In this document: positions 27,342 through 36,882 of the stretch, piece after piece
Layout: each line of letters starts with the position of its first letter
Numbering within the stretch: the first letter of the stretch is position 1
Assembly: GCF_030128825.1 (NCBI RefSeq)
Contig: NZ_CP119127.1
Span: 4,391,501 to 4,455,500 of the forward strand
Source: Sphingobium sp. WTD-1
GTDB lineage: Bacteria > Pseudomonadota > Alphaproteobacteria > Sphingomonadales > Sphingomonadaceae
Length of the DNA stretch: 64,000 bases
Direction: 5' to 3'
Position numbers and translations under genes: made by a program
The notes under the pieces: generated by a model
Told to the model about the DNA's origin: nothing
What the model saw: the letters and a program-made list of their open reading frames with translations, nothing else
Databases searched by the model: none

Positions 27342-28082
27342 ATGACCCCCTCAGTTTATCGAGGGCAACATGTGCCGTTTCGGGGGCCGGGAGCCATCGG
27401 GCGAAACACCGGCTTAGCTCGGGGATTATCCCTAGTGGTTACCGCTCGATGCAGGCGACCATTGATCGTTTCCTGCCCGACAGTCCGGCTTGCCATGCCA
27501 CCATCCTGCAAGCTCTTTCAGAAACTTGCCGGCGCAATTCCTTGTACAGTCATTATCGCTGAGGTGATCATCTCTCGCCCACCCGCCATGAACAGTCGCG
27601 CCGTCGCCCGGAGGATTTCAGTGTTTGTCCTGATGATCCTGCGCCCGACGCTGCGTGATGGGTAGCGGATGCGCGCGCACCACCTGCGACGAGCAGCCTT
27701 GATCGCGATCCCGCACCTATCATCCGGCCAGCGCGGCCCCCATAGCGAAATCGACAGCAACCAGTTGAACATCGATCCGCAGGCGTTGATGCGGATTTCC
27801 CCGTGCGGCTATGTCACCGGCCACTATCGCGACGAGGCCAGTTGGGCGATCCCGGCTTAATGCCGATAGCATGCCAGCGAGCGCTGGAACCCGACGCCCG
27901 TTGTGAACTTGGGCGGCATCAGCCTGCGCCGTCGCCCCTTCTGCAGCAATGACGTGCCGCTGCACCTCGACCTTGCGGCCGGAAAGAACGATCATGCCGT
28001 CTATGTCCGGATCGCGGAGGCCTTCCAACCGCCCAGTTCAGCCCTGCGAGAAGGATAATCGTCCTCATGTTCCAGAACCATC
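27342..28082. other. About 740 bp without a convincing gene (degenerate region)
   Basis: Short open frames occur on both strands but none shows recognisable domains, good start sites or codon periodicity. The best plus-strand frame, about 27870-28059, encodes RRRPFCSNDVPLHLDLAAGK and has no start codon. Composition is less GC-rich than the neighbours. It may be gene remains left after insertion or deletion next to rlmJ. Confidence 0.5.
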
Positions 28083-28913
28083 CTAATCGCCCAACCAGCC
28101 GGATATAATCTCGCCCTTATGTCCTTCGGGCGCTAACGCCACGCGCAAGGCTTCCAGCAATGGCGGCAGCGCCTGCGTGAAAGCATAGGGTGGATTGACG
28201 ATGAAAAGACCCGCCCCATTATAGATGCCGGGTTGCTCGCTATCGTATAGCCAATGCTCCACACACAGAAATTTCGGGATGCCGAGCTTACGCAAGCGCT
28301 CCTTCCACTTCCAATGCGTGGCGTGGTCTTTCAACGGAAACCAAATCACCGTCACCCCATGCGCCCATTTGCGATGAGCGGCGGCGAGGGTGGCGGTGAT
28401 GCGCGCGCGTTCATCGGTCTGCTCATAGGGCGGGTCGACTACCACCACGCCGCGCGCGGTGCGAGGCGGCACCATAGCGAGCCAAAGCTCGTAGGCATCG
28501 CGTTCATGTACGGCCGCGCTCGTGCCGCGCATCACGCCGCGCAGGGTGTAAGCGTCTTCCGGATGCTTTTCATTGAGGATCAGGCAATCCTGCGGACGCA
28601 AAAGCTGCGCCAGAAAATGCGGCGATCCAGGGTAAAGCTGCGGTTCTTCCCCCACATTCACCGCCTGTACGGCGGCACGGTAGTCGCCCAGCAAGGGGTT
28701 CGGATCAGCAAAGGCCCGCAGCACGCCCCCCGTGGCCTCGCCGGTGCGCTGGGCATCGTTGCCGCCAAGGTCGTACAGGCCGCAGCCGGAATGGGTGTCG
28801 ATCAGGGTGAGCGCGCTTGGTTTTTGCTGCAAGGCCCGCACCAAGGCGATCAACAGGCTGTGCTTCACGACATCGGCGCTGTTGCCGGCATGGAACGAAT
28901 GGCGATAATTCAT
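28083..28913 (-). CDS. rlmJ: 23S rRNA (adenine(2030)-N6)-methyltransferase RlmJ
   Basis: A 276-residue SAM-dependent methyltransferase, close to E. coli RlmJ (280). It begins MNYRHSFHAGNSADVVKHSLL, the family signature. It has LIDTHSGCGLYDL (SAM region) and the catalytic VVVDPPYEQ, and ends with FIVNPPYAFTQALPP. It methylates A2030 of 23S rRNA. The gene stands alone between two AT-richer non-coding stretches (27342-28082 and 28914-29223) and may have arrived by transfer. The start at 28913 is the natural N-terminus. Confidence 0.94.
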   Translation of the reverse strand: MNYRHSFHAGNSADVVKHSLLIALVRALQQKPSALTLIDTHSGCGLYDLGGNDAQRTGEATGGVLRAFADPNPLLGDYRAAVQAVNVGEEPQLYPGSPHFLAQLLRPQDCLILNEKHPEDAYTLRGVMRGTSAAVHERDAYELWLAMVPPRTARGVVVVDPPYEQTDERARITATLAAAHRKWAHGVTVIWFPLKDHATHWKWKERLRKLGIPKFLCVEHWLYDSEQPGIYNGAGLFIVNPPYAFTQALPPLLEALRVALAPEGHKGEIISGWLGD

Positions 28914-29223
28914 TGTGGTTCAAAATCCTGACGATCGGCCTTTACACGATCTGCTGGACCATCTGCAAAGCGATGCTATGGCAGCGCCGGCATTGCCGGG
29001 CGTGAAAGCCGCGCGCCAAAAGAAGCAACCGATCCGGTACTCGCATAAGCACTTAGATTGAGTAGTTCCCGCTTCCGGCGAATAAGCCGATGGAAAAACG
29101 ATCTCAACAGATTTCAGCTCGACGTCGAACGAGCCATTTTCTTAATCGAAGGCAACCTAGAGGCCAGACGGGTAAATAACGCCGGATTGCCGGGCATCAT
29201 GCTTCAAAGACCCTTCCGCCTTA
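28914..29223. other. 310-bp AT-richer intergenic region
   Basis: No gene or RNA is recognised here. Two 60-base lines (29041-29160) count 48% and 45% GC by hand, against about 68% for a line inside queA. The sharp drop supports foreign or decayed DNA around rlmJ. Confidence 0.5.
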
Positions 29224-30255
29224 TCACTCCGGCAGCAGCAGGGAACTGTCCCCATAGCTGTAGAAGCGATAACCTTCCTCGATTGCGTGCTTATACACGG
29301 ACTGCATTTTTTCCGTGCCCATCAAGGCGCTTACCAGCATGAACAGGGTCGATTTGGGCAGGTGGAAATTGGTCATCAGCCCGTCGATCGCGCGGAAGCG
29401 GTAGCCGGGCGTGATGAAGATGCGGGTTTCGTCGGCGAAGGGGCGGATCACGCCATCCTCACCGGTCGCGCTTTCGAGCAGGCGCAGCGAGGTGGTGCCG
29501 ACCGCGATGATCCGGCCGCCGGCCGCGCGCACGGCGTTCAGGCGATCGGCCGTGTCCTGATCTATCCGGCCCCATTCGGCGTGCATGCGATGGTCGTCGG
29601 TATCGTCCGCCTTGACCGGCAGGAAGGTGCCCGCGCCGACATGCAGGGTCAGCGTTTCGGTCAGCACGCCGACCTGCGCCAGTGCGGCGGTGAGGTCGGG
29701 CGTGAAGTGCAGCGCAGCGGTTGGGGCAGCGACCGCGCCATCCTCGCGCGCGAACATGGTCTGGTAATCGCTGCGGTCACGCTCGTCGGTGGCGCGCTTG
29801 CTGGCGATATAGGGCGGCAGCGGCATGCGCCCGGCCCGTTCCAGCAGGATCTCGACCGGTTCCTCGCCCTCGAAATCGAGGGTGACGCCGCCATCGTCGT
29901 CGCGCGGGCCGGCGATCGCGGTCACGCCCGCACCGAAATCGATCCGGTCGCCTTCACGCACCCGCTTGGCATTGCGCAGGAAGGCCTGCCACTGGCGCAG
30001 GCCCAGCCGCTTGTGCAGGGTCGCGCCGATCCGCGCCTCGCCCCGCATCCCTTCCAGCTGGGCGGGAATGACGCGGGTGTCGTTGAAGACCAGCACATCG
30101 CCCGCGCGCAGCAGCGATGGCAGGTCGCGCACGATGCGATCCTCCATCGCGCCATCACCGGGCACGAGCAGAAGGCGCGCCGAATCGCGCGGGCTGGCCG
30201 GACGGAGCGCGATATTCTCCGCCGGCAGATCGAAATCGAACAGGTCTACACGCAT
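29224..30255 (-). CDS. queA: S-adenosylmethionine:tRNA ribosyltransferase-isomerase
   Basis: A 343-residue enzyme that transfers the ribosyl part of SAM to 7-aminomethyl-7-deazaguanine in tRNA, making epoxyqueuosine. Signatures: [19 protein letters not shown] at the start, [36 protein letters not shown], and the C-terminal [18 protein letters not shown]. Length is typical. It follows the cyclophilin gene by 25 bases on the same strand, in a run xseB-ispA-coaD-ppi-queA. The other queuosine genes are not in the window. Confidence 0.97.
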   Translation of the reverse strand: MRVDLFDFDLPAENIALRPASPRDSARLLLVPGDGAMEDRIVRDLPSLLRAGDVLVFNDTRVIPAQLEGMRGEARIGATLHKRLGLRQWQAFLRNAKRVREGDRIDFGAGVTAIAGPRDDDGGVTLDFEGEEPVEILLERAGRMPLPPYIASKRATDERDRSDYQTMFAREDGAVAAPTAALHFTPDLTAALAQVGVLTETLTLHVGAGTFLPVKADDTDDHRMHAEWGRIDQDTADRLNAVRAAGGRIIAVGTTSLRLLESATGEDGVIRPFADETRIFITPGYRFRAIDGLMTNFHLPKSTLFMLVSALMGTEKMQSVYKHAIEEGYRFYSYGDSSLLLPE

Positions 30256-30280
30256 GACGATGGCCCTTCCGGGCGCAAAC

Positions 30281-31054
30281 TCACTTCTTCTTGGGGGCCG
30301 GCTTCTTGGCCGGGGCAGCCGGCTTCTTCGACGGCAGCGCTGCGGGTTCAGGCGCCGGCGGCGGGGGCGGCGGTGCCAGCACCGGCGGCTTGCCGTCGCT
30401 CTCGATCGAGGCCTGCAGGATCACGGTCGGGTCGGCCGGCGGCTCGCCCTCATGGATCGCGTCGACATATTGCATGCCTTCGATCACGCGGCCGAAGACG
30501 GTATATTTCTTGTCGAGTTGCATGCGCGGCAGCAGCACGATGAAGAACTGGCTGTTGGCGCTGTCCTCGCTCTGAGCGCGGGCCATGGACAGGGTGCCGC
30601 GCAGATGCGGCATCGGGTTGAACTCGGCCTTGAGGTCGGGCAGCGTCGAACCGCCGGTGCCGTCGCCCTTGGGATCGCCGCCCTGGGCCATGAAGCCGGG
30701 GATGACGCGATGGAACTTCAGGCCATTGTAGAAGCCCTGGCGAGTCAGTTCCTTGATCCGCTCGACATGGTTGGGGGCGATGTCCGGGCGCAGCTGAATG
30801 CGCACGCGGCCGCCGCTCGACAGGTCGAGATCCCAGATATTCTGCGGGTCGGCCGGAATGGTCGCCGGCGGCAGCTGCGGCGTCAGCTGTGCGCCCAGCG
30901 ACTTGGCATTCTGCTCCGCCTTCGCAGCGGTCTCCGCCTTCTTCATTTCCTCGGCACCGCCGCCGCCACCGCCGCCACCCTGGGCGAAGGCCACGCTGGA
31001 CGCGGTGAGGGCGAAACCGATCGCCACGGTCTTGAGCGCGGAAGTGAAACGCAT
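30281..31054 (-). CDS. Exported peptidyl-prolyl cis-trans isomerase (cyclophilin type)
   Basis: A 257-residue protein with a Sec signal peptide ([22 protein letters not shown], cleavage after AFA near residue 24). A Gly-rich linker follows (nine consecutive glycines), then a cyclophilin domain, about residues 70-215: [48 protein letters not shown]. The tail is Pro/Ala/Lys-rich. FHRVI-F-Q-GG residues expected for activity are present. It probably assists folding of periplasmic or outer-membrane proteins. It lies 120 bases after coaD and 25 before queA on the same strand. Confidence 0.92.
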   Translation of the reverse strand: MRFTSALKTVAIGFALTASSVAFAQGGGGGGGGAEEMKKAETAAKAEQNAKSLGAQLTPQLPPATIPADPQNIWDLDLSSGGRVRIQLRPDIAPNHVERIKELTRQGFYNGLKFHRVIPGFMAQGGDPKGDGTGGSTLPDLKAEFNPMPHLRGTLSMARAQSEDSANSQFFIVLLPRMQLDKKYTVFGRVIEGMQYVDAIHEGEPPADPTVILQASIESDGKPPVLAPPPPPPAPEPAALPSKKPAAPAKKPAPKKK

Positions 31055-31174
31055 GCGAATAAGCTTTCCTTAGATCTTGCCCGGGAAGGTCAAGCCGTCC
31101 TGATAGCGCCCTGATCGGGATTGGCAACTGAACGCGGGCTGAAACGAGACGGCAACATTGGCGACAACCCGTTC

Positions 31175-31687
31175 CTAACTGTGCCCCTTGAGGCCGAGCG
31201 CAGCAACCCGCGCCTCCACCTCCTCGCGCACGGCGGGGCTGACGAACTTGTGGATCGGCCCGCCATAGAGGGCGATTTCCTTGACCAGGCGCGACGCGAT
31301 GGGCTGCAACGAGACGTCGGCCATCAGGAAGACGGTTTCGACCCGGCTGTTGATCTGCTGATTCATCCCCGCCATCTGATATTCATATTCGAAGTCGGCG
31401 ACGGCGCGCAGACCCCGGATGATGACGCTGGCCCCCTGCGATTCGGCAAAGTCCATCAGCAGCGAGTTGAAGCCGGTGACGACGATTTCGGTGTCGATGT
31501 CCGCGCACTCGCGGCGAACCATGTCGAGCCGTTCCTCGTCGGCAAACATCGGCGACTTGCTGATGTTGGTGGTGACGCCGATCACCAGCTTGTCGACCAG
31601 CTTCGCGCCGCGGCGGATGATGTCCATATGGCCAAGGGTGATGGGATCGAAGGTGCCGGGATAGACACCGATACGCGACTTGCTCAT
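31175..31687 (-). CDS. coaD: Phosphopantetheine adenylyltransferase
   Basis: A 170-residue nucleotidyltransferase catalysing the fourth step of CoA synthesis (4'-phosphopantetheine + ATP to dephospho-CoA). The N-terminal YPGTFDPITLGHMDII holds the T/HxGH nucleotide motif. DFEYEYQMAGMNQQI is the CoaD signature and ASRLVKEIALYGG lies near the C-terminus. Length is standard. The start at 31687 is 3 bases after the ispA stop, so it belongs to the xseB-ispA-coaD transcript. Confidence 0.96.
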   Translation of the reverse strand: MSKSRIGVYPGTFDPITLGHMDIIRRGAKLVDKLVIGVTTNISKSPMFADEERLDMVRRECADIDTEIVVTGFNSLLMDFAESQGASVIIRGLRAVADFEYEYQMAGMNQQINSRVETVFLMADVSLQPIASRLVKEIALYGGPIHKFVSPAVREEVEARVAALGLKGHS

Positions 31688-31690
31688 GAT

Positions 31691-32608
31691 CTAGCGGTCC
31701 CTCTCCACAATATAGTCGGCAATGGCGCGCAGCAAATCCGCCTCCGCGCCATGGCCGTGCAGGTGCGCCTTGGCCTGTTCAACGAGCAGACGCCCCTGTT
31801 CCCGCGCCCGGTCTACCCCCAGGAGCGAGACGAAGGTTTCCTTGCCGGCGGCGGCATCCTTGCCCAGCGCCTTGCCGGCGAGGGCCGCGTCGCCCTCCAC
31901 ATCAAGCAGGTCGTCGGCGATCTGGAAGGCTAGGCCGATGTCGCGGGCATAGCCGTGCAGGCCCGTGCGCGCATCGACCGGGATGCGCGCCATGATCGCG
32001 GCGGCATCCACACAGAAGCCAATCAGCGCGCCGGTCTTGAGATTTTGCAGCCGGGTGACGGTGGCGAGATCGAAGCGGGTCTTTTCCGCCTCCAGGTCCA
32101 TCATCTGCCCGCCCGCCATGCCGGCCGGGCCGCTGGCGACGGCCAGCGCCTTTACGAGGTCGATACGGACGAAGGCATCGGGATGGGTCTGTTCGTCGGC
32201 GAGGATTTCGAAGGCGAGATCGTGGAGGCAGTCACCGGCCAGGATCGCGGTCGCTTCATCGAACGCCTTGTGGACGGTCGGCTTGCCGCGCCGCATATCG
32301 TCATCGTCCATCGCCGGCAGATCGTCATGCACCAGCGAATAGACATGGATGCATTCGATTGCGAGGCCAACGCGCAGCGCGGATTCGCGCGAAATGTTGA
32401 ACAGGTCGCAGGTCGCCTGCACCAGCAGTGGCCGCAGCCGCTTGCCACCCCCGATCGCGGCATGGCGCATCGCTTCGTAAAGGCGATGGCGCGGATCGTC
32501 CGGGATCGCCAGCAGCGCATCGAACGCCCGGTCGATATCGGCCGCCACCGTTGCCGCACGGGCGGCGACCAGCGCGCCTGCGGCGCTCCGTTCCATGCAG
32601 TGGGTCAA
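31691..32608 (-). CDS. ispA: Polyprenyl synthetase, farnesyl diphosphate synthase
   Basis: A 305-residue isoprenyl diphosphate synthase. The first aspartate-rich motif is DDLPAMDDDDMRRG, with GGKRLRPLL before it, and the second is IADDLLDVEG. The sequence HDDLPAMDDDDLRRG-like and the length fit bacterial FPP synthases, giving C15 for UppS (also in this window), quinones and carotenoids. It overlaps xseB by 4 bases and precedes coaD by 3. The start could be 32608 or the in-frame ATG at 32596. Confidence 0.93.
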   Translation of the reverse strand: MTHCMERSAAGALVAARAATVAADIDRAFDALLAIPDDPRHRLYEAMRHAAIGGGKRLRPLLVQATCDLFNISRESALRVGLAIECIHVYSLVHDDLPAMDDDDMRRGKPTVHKAFDEATAILAGDCLHDLAFEILADEQTHPDAFVRIDLVKALAVASGPAGMAGGQMMDLEAEKTRFDLATVTRLQNLKTGALIGFCVDAAAIMARIPVDARTGLHGYARDIGLAFQIADDLLDVEGDAALAGKALGKDAAAGKETFVSLLGVDRAREQGRLLVEQAKAHLHGHGAEADLLRAIADYIVERDR

Positions 32609-32862
32609 TCTGCGCCGAACGGCTGGGCGCCGGTGATCGCGCCGCCAGCGTCGACGGTCAGCATGCTGATCCGCGCCTCGGCCGCCTGCAGCCGCTCGGT
32701 GCAGCGTTTGCGCAGTTCTTCACCCTGGGCATAGAGCGAGATCGACTCATCGAGCGGAACATCGCCGCTTTCCAGCCGGCGAACGATCGATTCGAGCGCG
32801 CGCAGCGCATCCTCGAACGACAATTGGGACAGATCCTTTTGCGGGGTATTTTCCTCAGCCAT
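32605..32862 (-). CDS. xseB: Exodeoxyribonuclease VII small subunit
   Basis: An 85-residue protein. LSQLSFEDALRALESIVRRLESGDVPLDESI (in parts: SFEDALRALESIVRRLE; GDVPLDESISLYAQG) is the XseB signature. It is a small helical hairpin that binds the large subunit XseA; xseA is not in the window. The ATG at 32862 (MAEENTPQK) was chosen over an upstream frame start at 32934. The 4-base overlap with ispA (ATGA) indicates translational coupling, a common xseB-ispA order. Confidence 0.94.
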   Translation of the reverse strand: MAEENTPQKDLSQLSFEDALRALESIVRRLESGDVPLDESISLYAQGEELRKRCTERLQAAEARISMLTVDAGGAITGAQPFGAD

Positions 32863-33052
32863 GCGCCTGCATTGACCGCCCCTGTCGACGGGGTCAAGCG
32901 CGGATGACATGGCAGCAGACCTAAGGCCGCTCAATAGTGGGCCAATCCCGTCGCTGTCACGTAAGCGTCATGACGTCGCTGCACAGGCGTGGCGGAATTT
33001 GGGCAGTTTTGCGTTGACGCACAATATTGCAAGCGCACATAAAAGGACCGCT

Positions 33053-33436
33053 ATGAAATATTATCTCCCCCTCATCGCCGTTGCCGGCCTGACCATGCTG
33101 TCTGCCTGCAACAAGAATGACGAACCCGAAGTCGTCGGCGGCCCCGCCGATCCGATGGCTGCCCAGCTGGCCAATGCCGCGCCGGTCGAACTGCCGCCGT
33201 CGGTCAAAGCCAACAAGCAGTTCCGCTGCAAGGACAACAGCCTGTTCTTCGTCGACTATATGAGCGACGACAAGAGCGCGATCCTGCGCACCGAGAAGAA
33301 TGGTTCGCCCACCATGCTCAAGGCAGCCGAAGCCGGCCAGCCCTTCACCGCCGAGGGTGGTTATGAAGTCAAGGGTTCGGGCAACGATGTGACGATCACC
33401 GTCCCCGGCAAGTCGGCGCAGGCCTGCCACGTCTGA
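33053..33436 (+). CDS. Small lipoprotein, MliC-like
   Basis: A 127-residue protein with a lipoprotein signal (MKYYLPLIAVAGLTMLSAC, lipobox Cys at residue 19). The C-terminal ~75 residues (FRCKDNSLFFVDYMSDDKSA...AQACHV) have two cysteines spaced like the MliC/C-type lysozyme inhibitor fold, so inhibition of lysozyme at the outer membrane is possible. The similarity is weak and function is not certain. AAAGGA precedes the ATG at 33053. It is followed by a strong terminator. Confidence 0.75.
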   Translation: MKYYLPLIAVAGLTMLSACNKNDEPEVVGGPADPMAAQLANAAPVELPPSVKANKQFRCKDNSLFFVDYMSDDKSAILRTEKNGSPTMLKAAEAGQPFTAEGGYEVKGSGNDVTITVPGKSAQACHV

Positions 33437-33468
33437 TCGCAGCATTGCCTGAGTCTTTTTTCCGACAG

Positions 33469-33503
33469 GGGCCGGTTCTTCCCTAGGAACCGGCCCTTTT
33501 TTC
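33469..33503 (+). terminator. Intrinsic terminator after the lipoprotein gene
   Basis: GGGCCGGTTC-TTCCCTAG-GAACCGGCCC followed by TTTTTTC: a 10-bp perfect stem with a T-run, 32 bases after the stop codon. Confidence 0.9.
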
Positions 33504-33614
33504 ATGCCCGGTGCCTTTCCTGAACGACAGATAACGTGCCGGTTCAGGATGTTGCCAGCCAGCCGGTGGCAGAACAGCCTCGTACCAGAGATAAACAGGT
33601 CGAGGAGATGACCC

Positions 33615-33950
33615 ATGAACTTCAAGAAGAGCCTGATCGCCATGGCCCTGGCGACCGCAACCGTCGCCACCGCCGTTCCGGCGACCTCCTTCGCCCGCGG
33701 CCATGACCGCGGCTGGCACCGGGGCGACCGCCATTATGACCATGGTCGCTATTCCGACCGTCGCGGCTATCGCGGTGACTATCGCTGCCGCAAGTCGGGC
33801 GGCACCACCGGCCTGCTGCTGGGCGGCGTTGCCGGCGCCCTGCTGGGCCGGGCCGTCGACACCCGTGGCGATCGGGCCACCGGTACCATTGTCGGCGCAG
33901 GCGCTGGTGCGCTGGCGGGTCGCGCCATCGACCGCAACAGCCGTTGCTAA
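33615..33950 (+). CDS. Glycine-zipper 2TM-domain exported protein
   Basis: A 111-residue protein with a Sec signal peptide (MNFKKSLIAMALATATVATAVPATSFA). A basic Arg/His/Tyr-rich stretch (RGHDRGWHRGDRHYDHGRYS) follows. Then comes a glycine-zipper pair (GGTTGLLLGGVAGALLGRAVD, split around GDRATGTIVGAGAGALAGRAI) that can insert in membranes. Similar 17-kDa surface-antigen-like proteins are widespread in alphaproteobacteria; the role is unknown. GAGGAG precedes the ATG at 33615. A stem (GGCGGCCA/TGGCCGCC, 33964-33984) without T-run follows. Confidence 0.82.
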   Translation: MNFKKSLIAMALATATVATAVPATSFARGHDRGWHRGDRHYDHGRYSDRRGYRGDYRCRKSGGTTGLLLGGVAGALLGRAVDTRGDRATGTIVGAGAGALAGRAIDRNSRC

Positions 33951-34028
33951 GCGCATAAGGACGGCGGCCATGACTTGGCCGCCGCCTCCCCATTGTGAAT
34001 CCCGCGCCACGCGTCTAAAGGCGCGCTC

Positions 34029-36206
<2,178 letters not shown>

Positions 36207-36214
36207 ATCTTTCC

Positions 36215-36245
36215 GTCCCGCCGGGTGCAGCGCATCCGGCGGGAC
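36215..36245 (+). terminator. Strong hairpin after purL
   Basis: GTCCCGCCGG-(GTGCAGCGCAT)-CCGGCGGGAC forms a 10-bp perfect stem, with TGC/GCA pairing inside the loop. It lies 9 bases after the purL stop. It lacks a clean T-run, so termination is likely but not certain. Confidence 0.5.
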
Positions 36246-36296
36246 AAATTCATCCCAATCTGCCATGATCCACCCCGAGAAAATGGGGAGCGCACC

Positions 36297-36770
36297 ATGC
36301 GCGAGAGGATCATCCGGGCGACCTTGGTCGCCGGCACACTCGACATATTTTCCGCCTTCGTCTTTGCCGGCATGGCAGGCACGCCGCCGCATGCGGTGCT
36401 GCAATTTGTCGCGAGCGGCCCGCTGGGCGATCGCGCGCGGGGCGATCCCGCCTGGCTATGGGCGATCGCCGGCCTGGCCGTCCATTTTGCGATCATGACC
36501 TGCATGGCGGGCGCCTATATGCTGATCGCGCGGCGGCGCCCTGCCCTGCGCCGTCATCCGGTCGTCGCCGGCCTGCTCGATGGCCTGCTGCTCTGGGCGA
36601 TCATGTACTGGATCGTGCGACCGTGGCGCTGGCCCGCCATGTGGCTGCCCGCCGCCTATGGCGCACTGCCGATCGGCCGGATCGCCTGGAACATCGGCAA
36701 CCAGCTCTTCTCCCACTGCATCCTGGTCGGCCTGCCGATCGCCTTCATCGCGGCCGGGCGCCGACGATAG
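36297..36770 (+). CDS. Small integral membrane protein of unknown function
   Basis: A 157-residue protein with four hydrophobic segments: ATLVAGTLDIFSAFVFAGM, WAIAGLAVHFAIMTCMAGAYM, LLDGLLLWAIMYWIVRPW and an SHCILVGLPIAFIAAG tail. No family was recognised with confidence. The pattern (a first TM with T-LDI-AF, HF-IM in the second) is seen in small membrane proteins of many proteobacteria. The ATG at 36297 has GGGGAG upstream. It stands alone between the purL hairpin and the GH43 control region. Confidence 0.72.
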   Translation: MRERIIRATLVAGTLDIFSAFVFAGMAGTPPHAVLQFVASGPLGDRARGDPAWLWAIAGLAVHFAIMTCMAGAYMLIARRRPALRRHPVVAGLLDGLLLWAIMYWIVRPWRWPAMWLPAAYGALPIGRIAWNIGNQLFSHCILVGLPIAFIAAGRRR

Positions 36771-36826
36771 ATAGTGACAGCGAAGTTGACATATCCAGGC
36801 CCGTTTGCGCGCGCAGGGCCGAATTT

Positions 36827-36842
36827 TTGATAGCGCTATCAA
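36827..36842. promoter_or_regulatory. LacI-family operator upstream of the GH43 gene
   Basis: TTGATAGCGCTATCAA is a perfect 16-bp palindrome 40 bases before the GH43 start. It has the TGATAGCGCTATCA core typical of LacI-family sugar regulators (for example those of xylan/cellobiose utilisation genes). No LacI-family gene is in the window, so the regulator is elsewhere. Confidence 0.8.
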
Positions 36843-36882
36843 TTTCCCTCTCCTATGCTCGGCAAAAATGGGAGGAGAGGAT

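Noticed and set aside
27870..28059. Plus-strand frame in the region upstream of rlmJ
   Set aside because: It is open for about 60 codons, but has no start codon and no recognisable motif. It is treated as part of a degenerate region.
33014..33043. TTGACG...CATAAA promoter upstream of the MliC-like gene
   Set aside because: The hexamers are good, but transcription would start only about 3 bases before the ATG and exclude the AAAGGA ribosome site. I do not claim it as the promoter.
36215..36245. Riboswitch-like structure after purL
   Set aside because: It is a single strong hairpin after a stop codon and before an unrelated gene, with no further conserved pairing visible; a terminator or stabilising hairpin is simpler.
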